Source of the DNA: Marinobacter bohaiensis
Lineage (GTDB): Bacteria; Pseudomonadota; Gammaproteobacteria; Pseudomonadales; Oleiphilaceae
DNA length: 64,000 nucleotides
Assembly (NCBI RefSeq): GCF_003258515.1
Contig: NZ_QGEH01000002.1
Coordinates: forward strand, 124,001-188,000
Reading direction: 5' to 3'
In this document: positions 54,556-63,684 of the stretch, piece by piece
Layout of the letters: each line of letters opens with the position of its first letter
How positions within the stretch are numbered: position 1 is the stretch's first letter
Notes under the pieces: generated by a model
Seen by the model: only the letters and a program-made list of their open reading frames with translations
Told to the model about the DNA's origin: nothing
Databases searched by the model: none
Position numbers and translations under genes: made by a program

Positions 54556-55626
54556 ATGACTTCCCCTCAATCAGCAGGCCATCAAAACAGCCGTTTTCAA
54601 CGGGCCGCAGACGCGACTCGACCGCTGCGCGGCTTACTTCTGGCGATAGCGGCCCTCTACACGCCGCTTGCAGCGGCCACCGACTACCCATTGACCCTGA
54701 CCAACTGCGGCCGTGACATCGAATTCGACGCCGCCCCGCAGAGCACCGTCACCATCGGCCAGTCCGCCACCGAGATGCTCTACTCGCTGGGGCTGGGCAA
54801 CAAAGTGTCCGCCACGTCGGTGTGGTTCAACCCGGTGCTGCCGGAATACAGGGCCCTCAACGACCAGATAGAGCGCATCGCCGACAACGACCCCAGCTTC
54901 GAAGCCGTGGTCAATCACAAGCCGGACCTGGTGGCGGTCCAGTACGAGTGGCACGTTGGCCCCACCGGCATCGTCGCCACTCGCGACCAGTTCCACGACC
55001 TGGGCATCAACACCTACATCCTGCCGGCGGACTGCGACACCAAGGACAACTCCACCGGCGGTGACGGCACCCGCGTCGCCGCGTTTTCAACGGATTCCGT
55101 CTACAAGGGGATCCACGAACTGGCGACCATCTACGACGTGGAAAACGCCGGCGACGAGCTGGTGGCCGACCTCAAAGCCCGCGAGAGCAAGGCTGTCGCG
55201 CGCGCCCGCGACCTGGATCTGCCGGACGACCTGTCCGCCGTGTTCTGGTTCTCCTCCGCCGACCTGGAAATCGATCCCTACGTCGCCGGCCGCCTGGGCG
55301 CACCGGGCTACATGATGGACAAACTGGGCATCCGCAACGTGATCGAGTCCGATGAGGAATGGCCCACCGTGGGCTGGGAGTCCATCGCCAAGGCCGACCC
55401 GGACATCATCGTCGTCGCCCGCATGGACCGTCGCCGCTTCCCCGCCGACGACGTGGAAAAGAAACTGGAGTTCCTGCGCACCGATCCCGTCGCCAGCCAG
55501 ATGACCGCCGTCAAGGAAGGCCGCATCGTGCAGATGGATGCCCACGCCATGAGCGCCACCCTGCGCACCATCTTTGGCCTGGAAGCGCTGTCTGAATCCC
55601 TGGCGGAGATGACCTTCGACCGATGA
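54556..55626 (+). CDS. ABC transporter substrate-binding protein, probable corrinoid (BtuF-like)
   Basis: 356 residues. An N-terminal hydrophobic segment (about 26-42, LLLAIAALYTPLAAAT) acts as signal peptide after a long hydrophilic n-region. The fold is the helical-backbone class III binding protein: YPLTLTNCGRDIEFDAAPQSTVTIGQSATEMLYSLGLGNKV and WESIAKADPDIIVVARMD. This class binds vitamin B12, siderophores and heme. The cobalamin riboswitch upstream argues for a corrinoid. Cysteines at TNCG and ADCD could pair. First gene of a three-gene coupled operon. Confidence 0.82.
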   Translation: MTSPQSAGHQNSRFQRAADATRPLRGLLLAIAALYTPLAAATDYPLTLTNCGRDIEFDAAPQSTVTIGQSATEMLYSLGLGNKVSATSVWFNPVLPEYRALNDQIERIADNDPSFEAVVNHKPDLVAVQYEWHVGPTGIVATRDQFHDLGINTYILPADCDTKDNSTGGDGTRVAAFSTDSVYKGIHELATIYDVENAGDELVADLKARESKAVARARDLDLPDDLSAVFWFSSADLEIDPYVAGRLGAPGYMMDKLGIRNVIESDEEWPTVGWESIAKADPDIIVVARMDRRRFPADDVEKKLEFLRTDPVASQMTAVKEGRIVQMDAHAMSATLRTIFGLEALSESLAEMTFDR

Positions 55627-56690
55627 TCCGCGCCCTCGCGACGATCTGGCCACTGACGGCACCGCGCCTGCACTGGTTCTGGCTGGCGCCGACGGTACTG
55701 CTGACTGCGCTGGTCGCCGGTACCGCCATCGGCGAGACCCGGATTCCCATCGAGACCATCCTCAAGGTGCTCGCCAACCACCTGTGGGGAGCGGGCTACG
55801 CCGTGGACCGGATCGATGCCGGCATCATCTGGAGCTACCGGCTCAGCCGCGCCATCGTCGCCGCCTGCTGTGGCTCCGGCCTGGCGCTGGCCGGGGTGGT
55901 GCTGCAGGCGCTGCTGCGTAACGCCCTCGCCGACCCGTTCCTGATGGGCATCTCCGCCGGCGCTTCCACCGGCGCCGTGGCGGTCACGGTGATCGGCGTT
56001 GGCGCCGGAGCTGTCACCCTATCGGCGGGTGCCTTCGCCGGCGCCACCCTGGCGTTCGGGCTGGTGGTGATGCTGGCCCGGGCGGCCAGCGGTGGCAACG
56101 GCGGACGCGGCATCCAGACCGCCGGCGCCATCATCCTCGCCGGCATTGCCGGCTCCCAGTTGTTCAACGCCCTGACGGCTTTCATCATCGCCAAATCCGC
56201 CAACGCCGAGCAGGCCCGGGGCATCATGTTCTGGCTGCTGGGCAACCTGTCCGGCGTGCGCTGGGAGGACGTCACCCTGGCGGTTCCCACCGCCCTGGCA
56301 GGCCTGCTGGTGTGCCTGTGGCACATGCGCGCGCTGGACGCCTTCACCTTCGGCGCCGACAGCGCCGCCTCCCTGGGCATCGCCGTGCGCCGGGTGCGCG
56401 GGCTGCTGATCGGCATCACGGCGCTGGTAACGGCGGTCATGGTGTCCATGGTCGGCGCCATTGGCTTCGTGGGGCTGGTGATTCCCCACGCCATGCGCTT
56501 CATCGTCGGCAGCCGTCACGCCCGGCTGGTACCCGCCTCGGCCCTGGCCGGCGCGGTGTTCCTGATCGGCTCGGACATCCTGTCGCGCATCCTGGTGCCC
56601 GGCCAGGTGCTGCCCATCGGCGTCATCACCTCGCTGATCGGCGCGCCGGCGTTTGCCCTGATCCTGATCCGGGGGAGCGGAACGCGATGA
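55623..56690 (+). CDS. FecCD/BtuC-type ABC transporter permease
   Basis: 355 residues with about ten membrane helices. Signatures: GSGLALAGVVLQALLRNALADPFLMGISAGASTGAV, GIMFWLLGNLSGVRWEDV and GAIGFVGLVIPHAMRFIVGSRHARLVP. It forms the membrane channel of the importer as a homodimer. Its ATG overlaps the binding-protein stop by four bases. Confidence 0.92.
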   Translation: MIRALATIWPLTAPRLHWFWLAPTVLLTALVAGTAIGETRIPIETILKVLANHLWGAGYAVDRIDAGIIWSYRLSRAIVAACCGSGLALAGVVLQALLRNALADPFLMGISAGASTGAVAVTVIGVGAGAVTLSAGAFAGATLAFGLVVMLARAASGGNGGRGIQTAGAIILAGIAGSQLFNALTAFIIAKSANAEQARGIMFWLLGNLSGVRWEDVTLAVPTALAGLLVCLWHMRALDAFTFGADSAASLGIAVRRVRGLLIGITALVTAVMVSMVGAIGFVGLVIPHAMRFIVGSRHARLVPASALAGAVFLIGSDILSRILVPGQVLPIGVITSLIGAPAFALILIRGSGTR

Positions 56691-57451
56691 AGCTGTGTGC
56701 CGAACACCTCGACTGGACCGTCCACGGCCGCAAGCTGGTGGATAACGTCAACCTGAGCATCGAGCCGGGGGAAACCTTCGGTCTGGTGGGGCCCAACGGG
56801 TCGGGCAAGACCACCCTGCTGCGCCTGCTGGCCGGCCTGCGCAAGCCCCGCGCCGGCATGGTCCGGCTGGACGGTCGCCCCATGGCGCGGCTGCGCCAGC
56901 GCGACATCGCCCAGTCCGTCGCCCTGGTGGAACAGCAGGCGGACACCGGTGAGCGGCTCAGTGTGCGCCAGGCGGTGGAACTGGGGCGCACGCCGTTCCT
57001 GTCGCCGCTGCGGCCCTGGTCGGACGCCGACGAACGCATCGTCAACCGCGCCCTGGACGACGTGGAAATGCGCCACTTCGGCGACCGTCTCTGGCACACC
57101 CTGTCCGGCGGCGAGCGCCAGCGGGTGCACATTGCCCGCGCCCTGGCCCAGCAACCGCGCATCCTGCTGCTGGACGAGCCCACCAACCACCTGGACATCC
57201 ACCACCAGCTGTCGATCCTGGACCTGGTGCGGCGGTTGCCGATCACCGTGGTGATCGCCCTGCACGACCTCAACCAGGCCATGGACTGCGACCGGCTGGG
57301 CGTGATGGAACGCGGCCGCCTGGTCGACCTGGGCCCGCCCACCGGTGTACTGAGCGCCGAGCGCCTGCAGCGCACCTTCGGCGTCCAGGCCGACGTCATC
57401 GACGATCCGCTGGACGGCCGTCCGATCCTGCGTTTCCGACAAGCCATCTGA
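56687..57451 (+). CDS. BtuD/FecE-type ABC transporter ATPase
   Basis: 254 residues from ATG 56687, overlapping the permease stop by four bases. Walker A GPNGSGKTTLLRLLAG, signature LSGGERQRVHIARAL, Walker B ILLLDEPTNHLDIHHQ and H-loop VIALHDL. The sequence is complete and normal for the class. It energises corrinoid (or metal-chelate) uptake. Confidence 0.92.
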   Translation: MKLCAEHLDWTVHGRKLVDNVNLSIEPGETFGLVGPNGSGKTTLLRLLAGLRKPRAGMVRLDGRPMARLRQRDIAQSVALVEQQADTGERLSVRQAVELGRTPFLSPLRPWSDADERIVNRALDDVEMRHFGDRLWHTLSGGERQRVHIARALAQQPRILLLDEPTNHLDIHHQLSILDLVRRLPITVVIALHDLNQAMDCDRLGVMERGRLVDLGPPTGVLSAERLQRTFGVQADVIDDPLDGRPILRFRQAI

Positions 57452-57464
57452 TTCCGGAAGACCC

Positions 57465-57881
57465 ATGCGACTGACCCTGTTTCTGATCCTGTTGATCCCC
57501 ACCCTGGCCCAGGCCGAAACCCACACGGTCAACATGCTTACCCGCGCCGGCAGTGAGGCCATGGTGTACCAACCCGACCACCTGACCATCGCGCCGGGAG
57601 ACAGCGTGCACTTCGTGGCGACCCAGCGCGGCCACAACGCCGCGGCCATCAAGAGCATGTTGCCGGCCGGCGCCGAGCGCTTTATCGGCGGCATCGACGA
57701 GGAAATCACCGTGACCCTGGATGAACCCGGCGTCTACGGCGTGAAATGCTCGCCCCACTACGCCATGGGCATGGTGATGCTGATCGAGGTGGGTGACGCC
57801 CACGCCAGCGCCGGCGAATTGCCCGATGACCTGCCCAACCGGGCGCGGCAACGGTTTGAATCGATTCTCGCCGCCGACTGA
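57465..57881 (+). CDS. Pseudoazurin-like cupredoxin
   Basis: 138 residues with a signal peptide to about residue 17 (LAQA). Type-1 copper ligands are all present: His57 (RGHNAAAI), Cys95 and His98 (GVKCSPHYAMGM), Met103. Pseudoazurins carry electrons in the periplasm, typically to copper nitrite reductase or N2O reductase. No such reductase is in the window. It is 13 bases behind the ABC ATPase gene and ends in a terminator, so it appears to belong to the cobalamin-controlled operon, which is unexpected. Confidence 0.88.
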   Translation: MRLTLFLILLIPTLAQAETHTVNMLTRAGSEAMVYQPDHLTIAPGDSVHFVATQRGHNAAAIKSMLPAGAERFIGGIDEEITVTLDEPGVYGVKCSPHYAMGMVMLIEVGDAHASAGELPDDLPNRARQRFESILAAD

Positions 57882-57889
57882 TCCGCCAT

Positions 57890-57917
57890 AAAAAACGCCC
57901 GCAATCGCGGGCGTTTT
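57890..57917 (+). terminator. Rho-independent terminator of the corrinoid/pseudoazurin operon
   Basis: A-tract, stem AACGCCCGC/GCGGGCGTT, short loop and T-tract. Symmetrical enough to serve the convergent nuclease gene as well. Confidence 0.85.
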
Positions 57918-57942
57918 CATTTCCGGTGGTGCTTCCTCCGGG

Positions 57943-60432
57943 TCAGGCGATACGACGCGCCTCACGCCCGGCCTGGATCAACGCGAACAGGTCGCGCACG
58001 CTGACCCGGCCGTCGCCGTCAATGTCGTGGCGGTCGACGCTGGCGCGGCCGAACAGCAGCGCCAGGGTCAGCCGTGTCAGATCGCGACCGTCGATGCGGC
58101 CATCGCCGTTGAGGTCCGCCGACGCCACCGGCGCCGCTTCGCCCATCGCCAGCGCGATCACCACCGGGTCGTGGTCCGAGGCCCGGTAGGCGTCCGGCGC
58201 GTAGAAGCTGGCCTGCTGCTCGGCGGTCTGGTACTCCAGGTTGTAATCCAGCACCTTGGGCTCGTCGGCGTTGATGGGCCAGACGGTGGCGTCCACGACC
58301 TTGTCCGCCAGCGCCTCGTTGGCCAGGGCGTGGTCGAGGGTGCCGGCCGCACCGTAGTAGACATAGGAGTACGCCTGGGGCCCGACGAACTGGTCCACCA
58401 GGTTGGTGTAGCCGCTGTTGCGCAGGGTCGTGATCGGGTCTTCCAGGGCGTAGGCATTCATGTCGCCGATCACCAGCACGTCGTCCTCACCGCTGCCGGT
58501 GGCGTCGTTGGCCAGCCAGCTGGAGAGCGCCCGGGCCGCCTCGGTGCGCGAGGCATTCCAGCAGCCCTGGCCGTCGCCCTGGGCGGCGTTGGCGCCCTCG
58601 GCATCGCCACAGCCCTTGGACTTGAGGTGGTTGACCACCACGGTCACGCCATCGTCGCTATCGAGCCCTCGGAACGTCTGGGCCAGGGGCTGACGGTTGA
58701 GGTCGACGAACGGGGCACCGGTCAGGGTCGCCGCGTCGCCCACGGTCTCGACCCGGTCACTGCGATACACCAGCGCCACGGCGATGGCGTCGCCGCCCAA
58801 CTGCGCCAGGCCCGGATCCACATAGGACCAGTGGCTACCCAGCGCATCGGCCAGTTGGGCCACCGCGCTGTTCTCGCCGTAGCCGTCGTTCTCGATCTCC
58901 ATCAGCCCCACCACGTCGGCGTCCAGGGCGCGGATGGCGCTGACCAGTTTGTCGGTCTGGCGCTGCAGCTCTTCCGCGTCGTTGGCGCCGCGTGCGGTCG
59001 GGAAGCCGCCGCCCAGGCCATCGCCGTTGAAGAAGTTGAGTACGTTGAACGACGCCACCACCAGATTGCCGCGGTCCTGCAGGTCCGGAGCGCCCGGGCG
59101 CGGGTTGTCGGCCACGAAGGTCGGCGCCTGCACCGGCTGCACGCGCCAGGCGTCGAAGCGATAGTCCAGCACGCCGGTCAGGCCGCTGACCCGATCCCCA
59201 TCGCGCACGGTATTGGCGGCGCTCAGCTGCGGCGCCGGATAGGGCACGACCTCCGGATTCTGGGTGTTGGAGGCGTCGTCCAGGATCACGCTATCCAGGG
59301 CGTTCATCTCCGCCACCAGTTGCGCATCGGTGCCCGGAGCCACCACCTGGGTGGGGATGAAATGACGGCCGCTGCCGAGGGTGAGGCTGCCGTAGCGGCC
59401 CAGGTCGTAGGTGTCGTTGACCGTCAGCGGCTGGTCGAAGGTGACCCGCATGCTTTCCCTGGCTTCCGGCGCGTCGGCGTCAGCCCAGGGCAGCTGGATG
59501 GACACCGGCTCAATGGCGGCTCCGGCGCCGCACACGGTCAGGTCGCTGACCGAACTCAGCTCGGTCAGGCCACTGTACTCGACCACCTGGCCGGCGATGC
59601 GTACCCGGTCGCCCACGCTCACGGCCGCGCCCGGCTCGTACACGAACAGCCCTTCGGAGGTGGCCGGGTTGCCGTCCTGGTCGTCGGCTTCCTCCTGGAT
59701 GTAGAAACCGCCCAGGCCGTTGTCGCCGGCGGCGTAGGCGGTCACGGTGGCTTCCACCACCACGCCGGTGTCCACCAGCGGGCTGGTGGCGCCGCTGCCC
59801 TGGATCTCGGAGATCCGGGTCGCGGACGCGCCGCAGGTCATGTCCACATCCCCCGGATCGGTCGGTTCGCCGCCGTTGCCATCAGCGGCACCGAGATCGT
59901 CAAAGCTGTCCTGGCCGTAGGCGTCGTAGCTGACGGCGGGGTCGAAAGCGTTGTAGGGATCGGCATCCGGATCAGTGCCGTCACGGCGGCGCAGGGTCTG
60001 GTTCTGGGTCCTGACGTCGTCATTGCCCCAGTAGCTGCCCGGGTCCTCGCCCACCTGGCCGATGCTGTCGACAATCGCGCCGCCGTTGAGCAGCACCACC
60101 GCGTCGTCGCCGTTGAACAGGCCGGCGCCGGTGGTCTGGTCGGCGACCGCCAGGATCGCGTCGTCCGAGGCGCTGTGGGCGTAGACGTGGTTGGCGCCGG
60201 CGGCCACCTCGCCTTGCAGGTCGAGGGTCACCCCGGCAGAGGTACTGCCGTTGAAGAAGACCTGGATTTCCCAGGCGGTCAGGTCCACCGGGTCGCTGCC
60301 GGTGTTTAGCAGCTCGATCGCCTTGTTGTTGCCGGAGCCTTCGATGTACTCGCTGATGACCAGGCCGGCCTGGGCCGGACCCGCCAGCAGCCCCGCCACG
60401 GCGGCCGCCAGCGTGAGTTTGCGTGAGCGCAT
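57943..60432 (-). CDS. ExeM/NucH-family extracellular endonuclease with dockerin-like tail
   Basis: 829 residues: signal peptide (cut near AQA), lamin-tail-like domain (23-170, LVISEYIEGSGNNKAIELLN), OB-fold region (about 205-330), and an endonuclease/exonuclease/phosphatase domain (about 455-770) with VASFNVLNFFN, MEIENDGYG, VVVNHLKSKGC, VIGDMNAY and SDHDPV. The end has two EF-hand-like loops, DLNGDGRIDGRDL and DIDGDGRVSVRDL, as in dockerin type I. It should degrade extracellular DNA for phosphorus or biofilm release. Two GTCAT half-sites 22 bases apart lie upstream (60516-60542), too weak to call a PHO box. Confidence 0.9.
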   Translation of the reverse strand: MRSRKLTLAAAVAGLLAGPAQAGLVISEYIEGSGNNKAIELLNTGSDPVDLTAWEIQVFFNGSTSAGVTLDLQGEVAAGANHVYAHSASDDAILAVADQTTGAGLFNGDDAVVLLNGGAIVDSIGQVGEDPGSYWGNDDVRTQNQTLRRRDGTDPDADPYNAFDPAVSYDAYGQDSFDDLGAADGNGGEPTDPGDVDMTCGASATRISEIQGSGATSPLVDTGVVVEATVTAYAAGDNGLGGFYIQEEADDQDGNPATSEGLFVYEPGAAVSVGDRVRIAGQVVEYSGLTELSSVSDLTVCGAGAAIEPVSIQLPWADADAPEARESMRVTFDQPLTVNDTYDLGRYGSLTLGSGRHFIPTQVVAPGTDAQLVAEMNALDSVILDDASNTQNPEVVPYPAPQLSAANTVRDGDRVSGLTGVLDYRFDAWRVQPVQAPTFVADNPRPGAPDLQDRGNLVVASFNVLNFFNGDGLGGGFPTARGANDAEELQRQTDKLVSAIRALDADVVGLMEIENDGYGENSAVAQLADALGSHWSYVDPGLAQLGGDAIAVALVYRSDRVETVGDAATLTGAPFVDLNRQPLAQTFRGLDSDDGVTVVVNHLKSKGCGDAEGANAAQGDGQGCWNASRTEAARALSSWLANDATGSGEDDVLVIGDMNAYALEDPITTLRNSGYTNLVDQFVGPQAYSYVYYGAAGTLDHALANEALADKVVDATVWPINADEPKVLDYNLEYQTAEQQASFYAPDAYRASDHDPVVIALAMGEAAPVASADLNGDGRIDGRDLTRLTLALLFGRASVDRHDIDGDGRVSVRDLFALIQAGREARRIA

Positions 60433-60570
60433 GATGCCTGTCCTTTTGCAGTGATGGCTTTGCAGTGCTTGTTGTTGCGAATTTTTCAGGGCATCAACGA
60501 CTGTGCCCGCCGCAGATGACGGGCAGATTGGGAAACGATGACCGGCGTGTGGCGGTTTTAAGACAGGACG

Positions 60571-61386
60571 TCAGGTCAGCAACTTGCGGTAGGCCTTGAG
60601 GGTTTTCTCGTCCGCCTCCGGGTAGTCCGGTGCCAGGGCCTGGAGCTGTTCGTCCAGCATGGCCGCGACGACGGCCCGGGCCACCGGCTTGCGGTCGCCG
60701 GGAATGATGAACCACGGCGCCTCGGCGGTGTGGGTGGCGGCGATGGCTTCCTCGGCACGGGCCAGGTACTCATCCCGCCGCTGCCAGGCCTCGACGTCGG
60801 AGGGGTCGAACTTCCAGCGCTTGCGGGGCTTGTCCAGGCGGGTAACCAGGCGGCGGCGGTGCTCGTCTTCGGTCAGGCGCAGCCAGCACTTGATGACCGT
60901 CGTGCCCTCGCGCACCAGGTTGTTTTCGAAACCGCGAATGGCTTCGTAGCGGGCCTGCCAGTTGTAGTGATCGTCCGCGTGGATCGGCCACAGGCGCTCG
61001 GCGATCACACCTTCGTGGTGACTGCGGTTGAAGGCGGTCAACTCGCCAAACGCCGGCAGCATGGGCACCACGCGCCACAGGAAATCGTGACGCGCCTCCA
61101 CACCCTGGGGGCGGCCGAAGGACCAGGCGTGGAAGCCCGCCGGATCCATGTAGGTGGCCAGGGTGCGGATCAGGCTGTCCTTGCCGCTGGCGTCGAGGCC
61201 GTGCACGATCAGCAGCACCGCGCGCTTGCGGTTGGCCCAGAGCCGGCGCTGGTACTCGCCGATGTTCTCCAGGCTGGTTTCCAGCGTGGGCAGCGCCGTC
61301 TCGTCGGCCACGTCCACGGCGTAGTCGGCCAGGGTCTGCCGCGTGGGGTCGTAGCGCCAGGTTTCGTTGAACGGGGTGGTCATCAT
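60571..61386 (-). CDS. Polyphosphate kinase 2 family (PPK2)
   Basis: 271 residues. Walker A GLDASGKD (63-70), Walker-B-like FNRSHHEGV and the lid region KPRKRWKFDPSDVEAWQRRDEY place it in PPK2, most like the class that phosphorylates AMP/ADP (class III) by its length and KxWKF(D/S)xxD segment. It moves phosphate between polyphosphate and nucleotides in the cytoplasm. The usual Arg/Tyr stretch after FNRS is HHEG, as in many class III members. Single gene, divergent from tatD. Confidence 0.88.
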   Translation of the reverse strand: MMTTPFNETWRYDPTRQTLADYAVDVADETALPTLETSLENIGEYQRRLWANRKRAVLLIVHGLDASGKDSLIRTLATYMDPAGFHAWSFGRPQGVEARHDFLWRVVPMLPAFGELTAFNRSHHEGVIAERLWPIHADDHYNWQARYEAIRGFENNLVREGTTVIKCWLRLTEDEHRRRLVTRLDKPRKRWKFDPSDVEAWQRRDEYLARAEEAIAATHTAEAPWFIIPGDRKPVARAVVAAMLDEQLQALAPDYPEADEKTLKAYRKLLT

Positions 61387-61511
61387 CGCCGTGCTTCCTC
61401 TTCCCGCTGCGGGCTTTGCGGATTGGGATCGCCTTTGCTGGAAATGGTAGACTGCCCCACATCTGATTCACAGTTCCCATTCACCGCATCAAGACAGGCA
61501 AGTGTCTGGCC

Positions 61512-62324
61512 ATGAGCAAGAAGAAACGTCGCGAGATTCCGGTTTTCGAGCAGCCGATCATCGAAACCCACTGCCACCTGGATTACCTCAAGGACCGCCC
61601 CCTGGCGGAGACCCTGGCCGAGGCGCGCCGGGTCAACATCGAGCGCGTGATCACCATTGCCGTGGCGCCGGATAACCTGGCCACCGTGCGTGAACTGACC
61701 GGCGAGGCGGATTTCGTCTACGGCACCCAGGGCATCCATCCGCACGAGGCGGAGACCTACAGCGACGCCGTGGAAGCGGAAATCCGCCAGCACGTAGGCG
61801 GCGACAAGATGGTCGCGGTGGGCGAAATCGGCCTGGACTACTTCTACGACAACGCCGACCGGGACGTGCAGCGCGAGGTGTTCCGGCGCCAGCTGCAGAT
61901 CGCCTGTGACACCGATCGCCCGGTGGTCATCCACAGCCGCGAGGCGGACGACGACACCATCGAGATCCTGAAAGAGTTCGAGGGCACCCTGAAACGTCGT
62001 GGTGTGATCCACAGCTTCACGTCCGGCCCCGGCCTGGCGCAGTACGCCCTGGATCAGGGCTGGTGCCTGGGCTTCAACGGCATCTCCACCTTCAACAAGG
62101 CGGAGAACGTGCGCGACATCATCCGCATGACACCCATCGAACAGCTGCTGCTGGAAACGGATTCGCCGTTCCTGACGCCGGTGCCCTACCGCGGCCGCGA
62201 GAACGCCCCCTTCTACATCCCGTTCGTGGCGGAAAAAGTGGCCGAGGTGAAAGACCTGCCCCTCGACACGGTGCTGGAAACCACCTACGCCAACAGCCTG
62301 CGCACCTTCTTCCCCGCCGGCTGA
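61512..62324 (+). CDS. TatD-family metal-dependent hydrolase
   Basis: 270 residues of the TIM-barrel deoxyribonuclease family. Metal ligands: THCHLD near the start, Glu in AVGEIGLDYFYD, His in VIHSREADDD, His in VIHSFTSG and Asp in LLLETDSPFLTP. The family removes nucleotides from DNA ends and acts in repair or D-aminoacyl-tRNA editing, depending on the member. Between ppk2 (divergent) and the HD-GYP gene. Confidence 0.88.
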   Translation: MSKKKRREIPVFEQPIIETHCHLDYLKDRPLAETLAEARRVNIERVITIAVAPDNLATVRELTGEADFVYGTQGIHPHEAETYSDAVEAEIRQHVGGDKMVAVGEIGLDYFYDNADRDVQREVFRRQLQIACDTDRPVVIHSREADDDTIEILKEFEGTLKRRGVIHSFTSGPGLAQYALDQGWCLGFNGISTFNKAENVRDIIRMTPIEQLLLETDSPFLTPVPYRGRENAPFYIPFVAEKVAEVKDLPLDTVLETTYANSLRTFFPAG

Positions 62325-62472
62325 CGCCGGCCCCGCATCCCGGCTGGCCAAACGGCTCGCCGCCGGCACATGAACGGATTTTTAGTCGTCCCCTTCGCCA
62401 ACTCGACTAGACTCGGGGTACGTAACCGTTCCATCGCCAAAGTCAGATGACGACCATCGGTATGCCAAAGCC

Positions 62473-63681
62473 ATGATCAAGCGGATACCCGTTTCAGCCC
62501 TGCGGGTCGGCATGTTCATCTCCGACCTGAACAACGATTGGATACCCCACAACAACAACCGCCGCCGGGGCGTGATTCGCCGTGAGGAACTGATCGCCCG
62601 GATTGCCGGTCTGGGTGTGGACTACGTCTATATCGACACCGACAAGGGGCTGGACGCCCCCGACGCGGAACCTGCCCAGAACGTGGATCGCGCCAATGAG
62701 CGTCTGTTGCAGGAGGTGGGCGCACTGGCCCCCTACACCCAGGCCCGGACCGCCCTGGAGGAGGAGATGGTAGCGGCCCGCCGCGTCCACAGTGAGGCGG
62801 AAGGTCTGGTGGGCAACCTGATGCAGGACGTCAAACTGGGCAAGGCCATCGACCTGGCGCCGGTGCAGGAGCTGGCCGAAGCCCTGCAGGGCTCGGTGTT
62901 CCGCAACCCCAACGCCATGGCCTGCCTGGGCCGCATCCGCGAGAAGGACAACTACCTGCTGGAGCATTCGGTCAACCTGAGCGTGTTGATGTCCATTTTT
63001 GGCAAGGCCATGCAGCTGTCCCCGCAGGTGATGACCGAAACCGTGGTGGGCGCCCTGCTGCACGACATCGGCAAGATCCTCATTCCCGACAACATCCTGC
63101 ATAAACCCGGCCGCCTCAATCCCGGCGAGTTCGAGATCATGAAACAGCACGCGGTGCATTCACACACGCTGCTGGCCAGCATCGAAGGCATTGGCGAGTT
63201 GACCCTGCTCACCGCGGCGCAGCACCACGAGCGGGTGGACGGTGGCGGTTATCCGGCAGGGCTCAAAGGGGAGGAAATCTCGATCTACGGCCGAATGGTT
63301 GCCATTGCCGACGTCTACGACGCCATCACCGCCAACCGCGTCTACCACGAGGGCCTAACGCCGACACAGGGGCTCAAGAAACTCATGGAGTGGAGCGGCA
63401 GTCACCTGGATCCGGAGCTGGTGCGGCAGTTCATCCGCTGTATCGGGATCTATCCGGTGGGGTCAACGGTACTGCTGGAAAGCGGTCGCCTGGGCGTGGT
63501 GGTGGAAACCAACGCGGACGACCAGCGCCTGCCGGTCGTCCGCCTGTTCTATCACACCAAATTTCGCATGCCGGTCACCCTGGAGACCCTGGATCTGGCC
63601 GCCCCCGGCAACCAGGACCGGATCGTGCAGGCGGTGGACCCGGCGGCCTACAAGCTCGACATACGGCGGGTGCTGGCCTGA
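62473..63681 (+). CDS. HD-GYP phosphodiesterase with N-terminal DUF3391
   Basis: 402 residues. DUF3391 (1-130, IKRIPVSALRVGMFISDLNNDWIPH) is followed by a complete HD domain (HDIGKILIPDNILHK) and a GYP motif (HHERVDGGGYPAGLKG; Gly replaces the common Ser/Thr), so it should hydrolyse c-di-GMP to GMP. No receiver or membrane segment is present, so its input is through DUF3391. It is the second likely c-di-GMP hydrolase of the window. Confidence 0.9.
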   Translation: MIKRIPVSALRVGMFISDLNNDWIPHNNNRRRGVIRREELIARIAGLGVDYVYIDTDKGLDAPDAEPAQNVDRANERLLQEVGALAPYTQARTALEEEMVAARRVHSEAEGLVGNLMQDVKLGKAIDLAPVQELAEALQGSVFRNPNAMACLGRIREKDNYLLEHSVNLSVLMSIFGKAMQLSPQVMTETVVGALLHDIGKILIPDNILHKPGRLNPGEFEIMKQHAVHSHTLLASIEGIGELTLLTAAQHHERVDGGGYPAGLKGEEISIYGRMVAIADVYDAITANRVYHEGLTPTQGLKKLMEWSGSHLDPELVRQFIRCIGIYPVGSTVLLESGRLGVVVETNADDQRLPVVRLFYHTKFRMPVTLETLDLAAPGNQDRIVQAVDPAAYKLDIRRVLA

Positions 63682-63684
63682 ACC

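Noticed and set aside
60516-60542. PHO box before the extracellular nuclease
   Set aside because: Two GTCAT half-sites are 22 bases apart with no half-site between them and no good -10.
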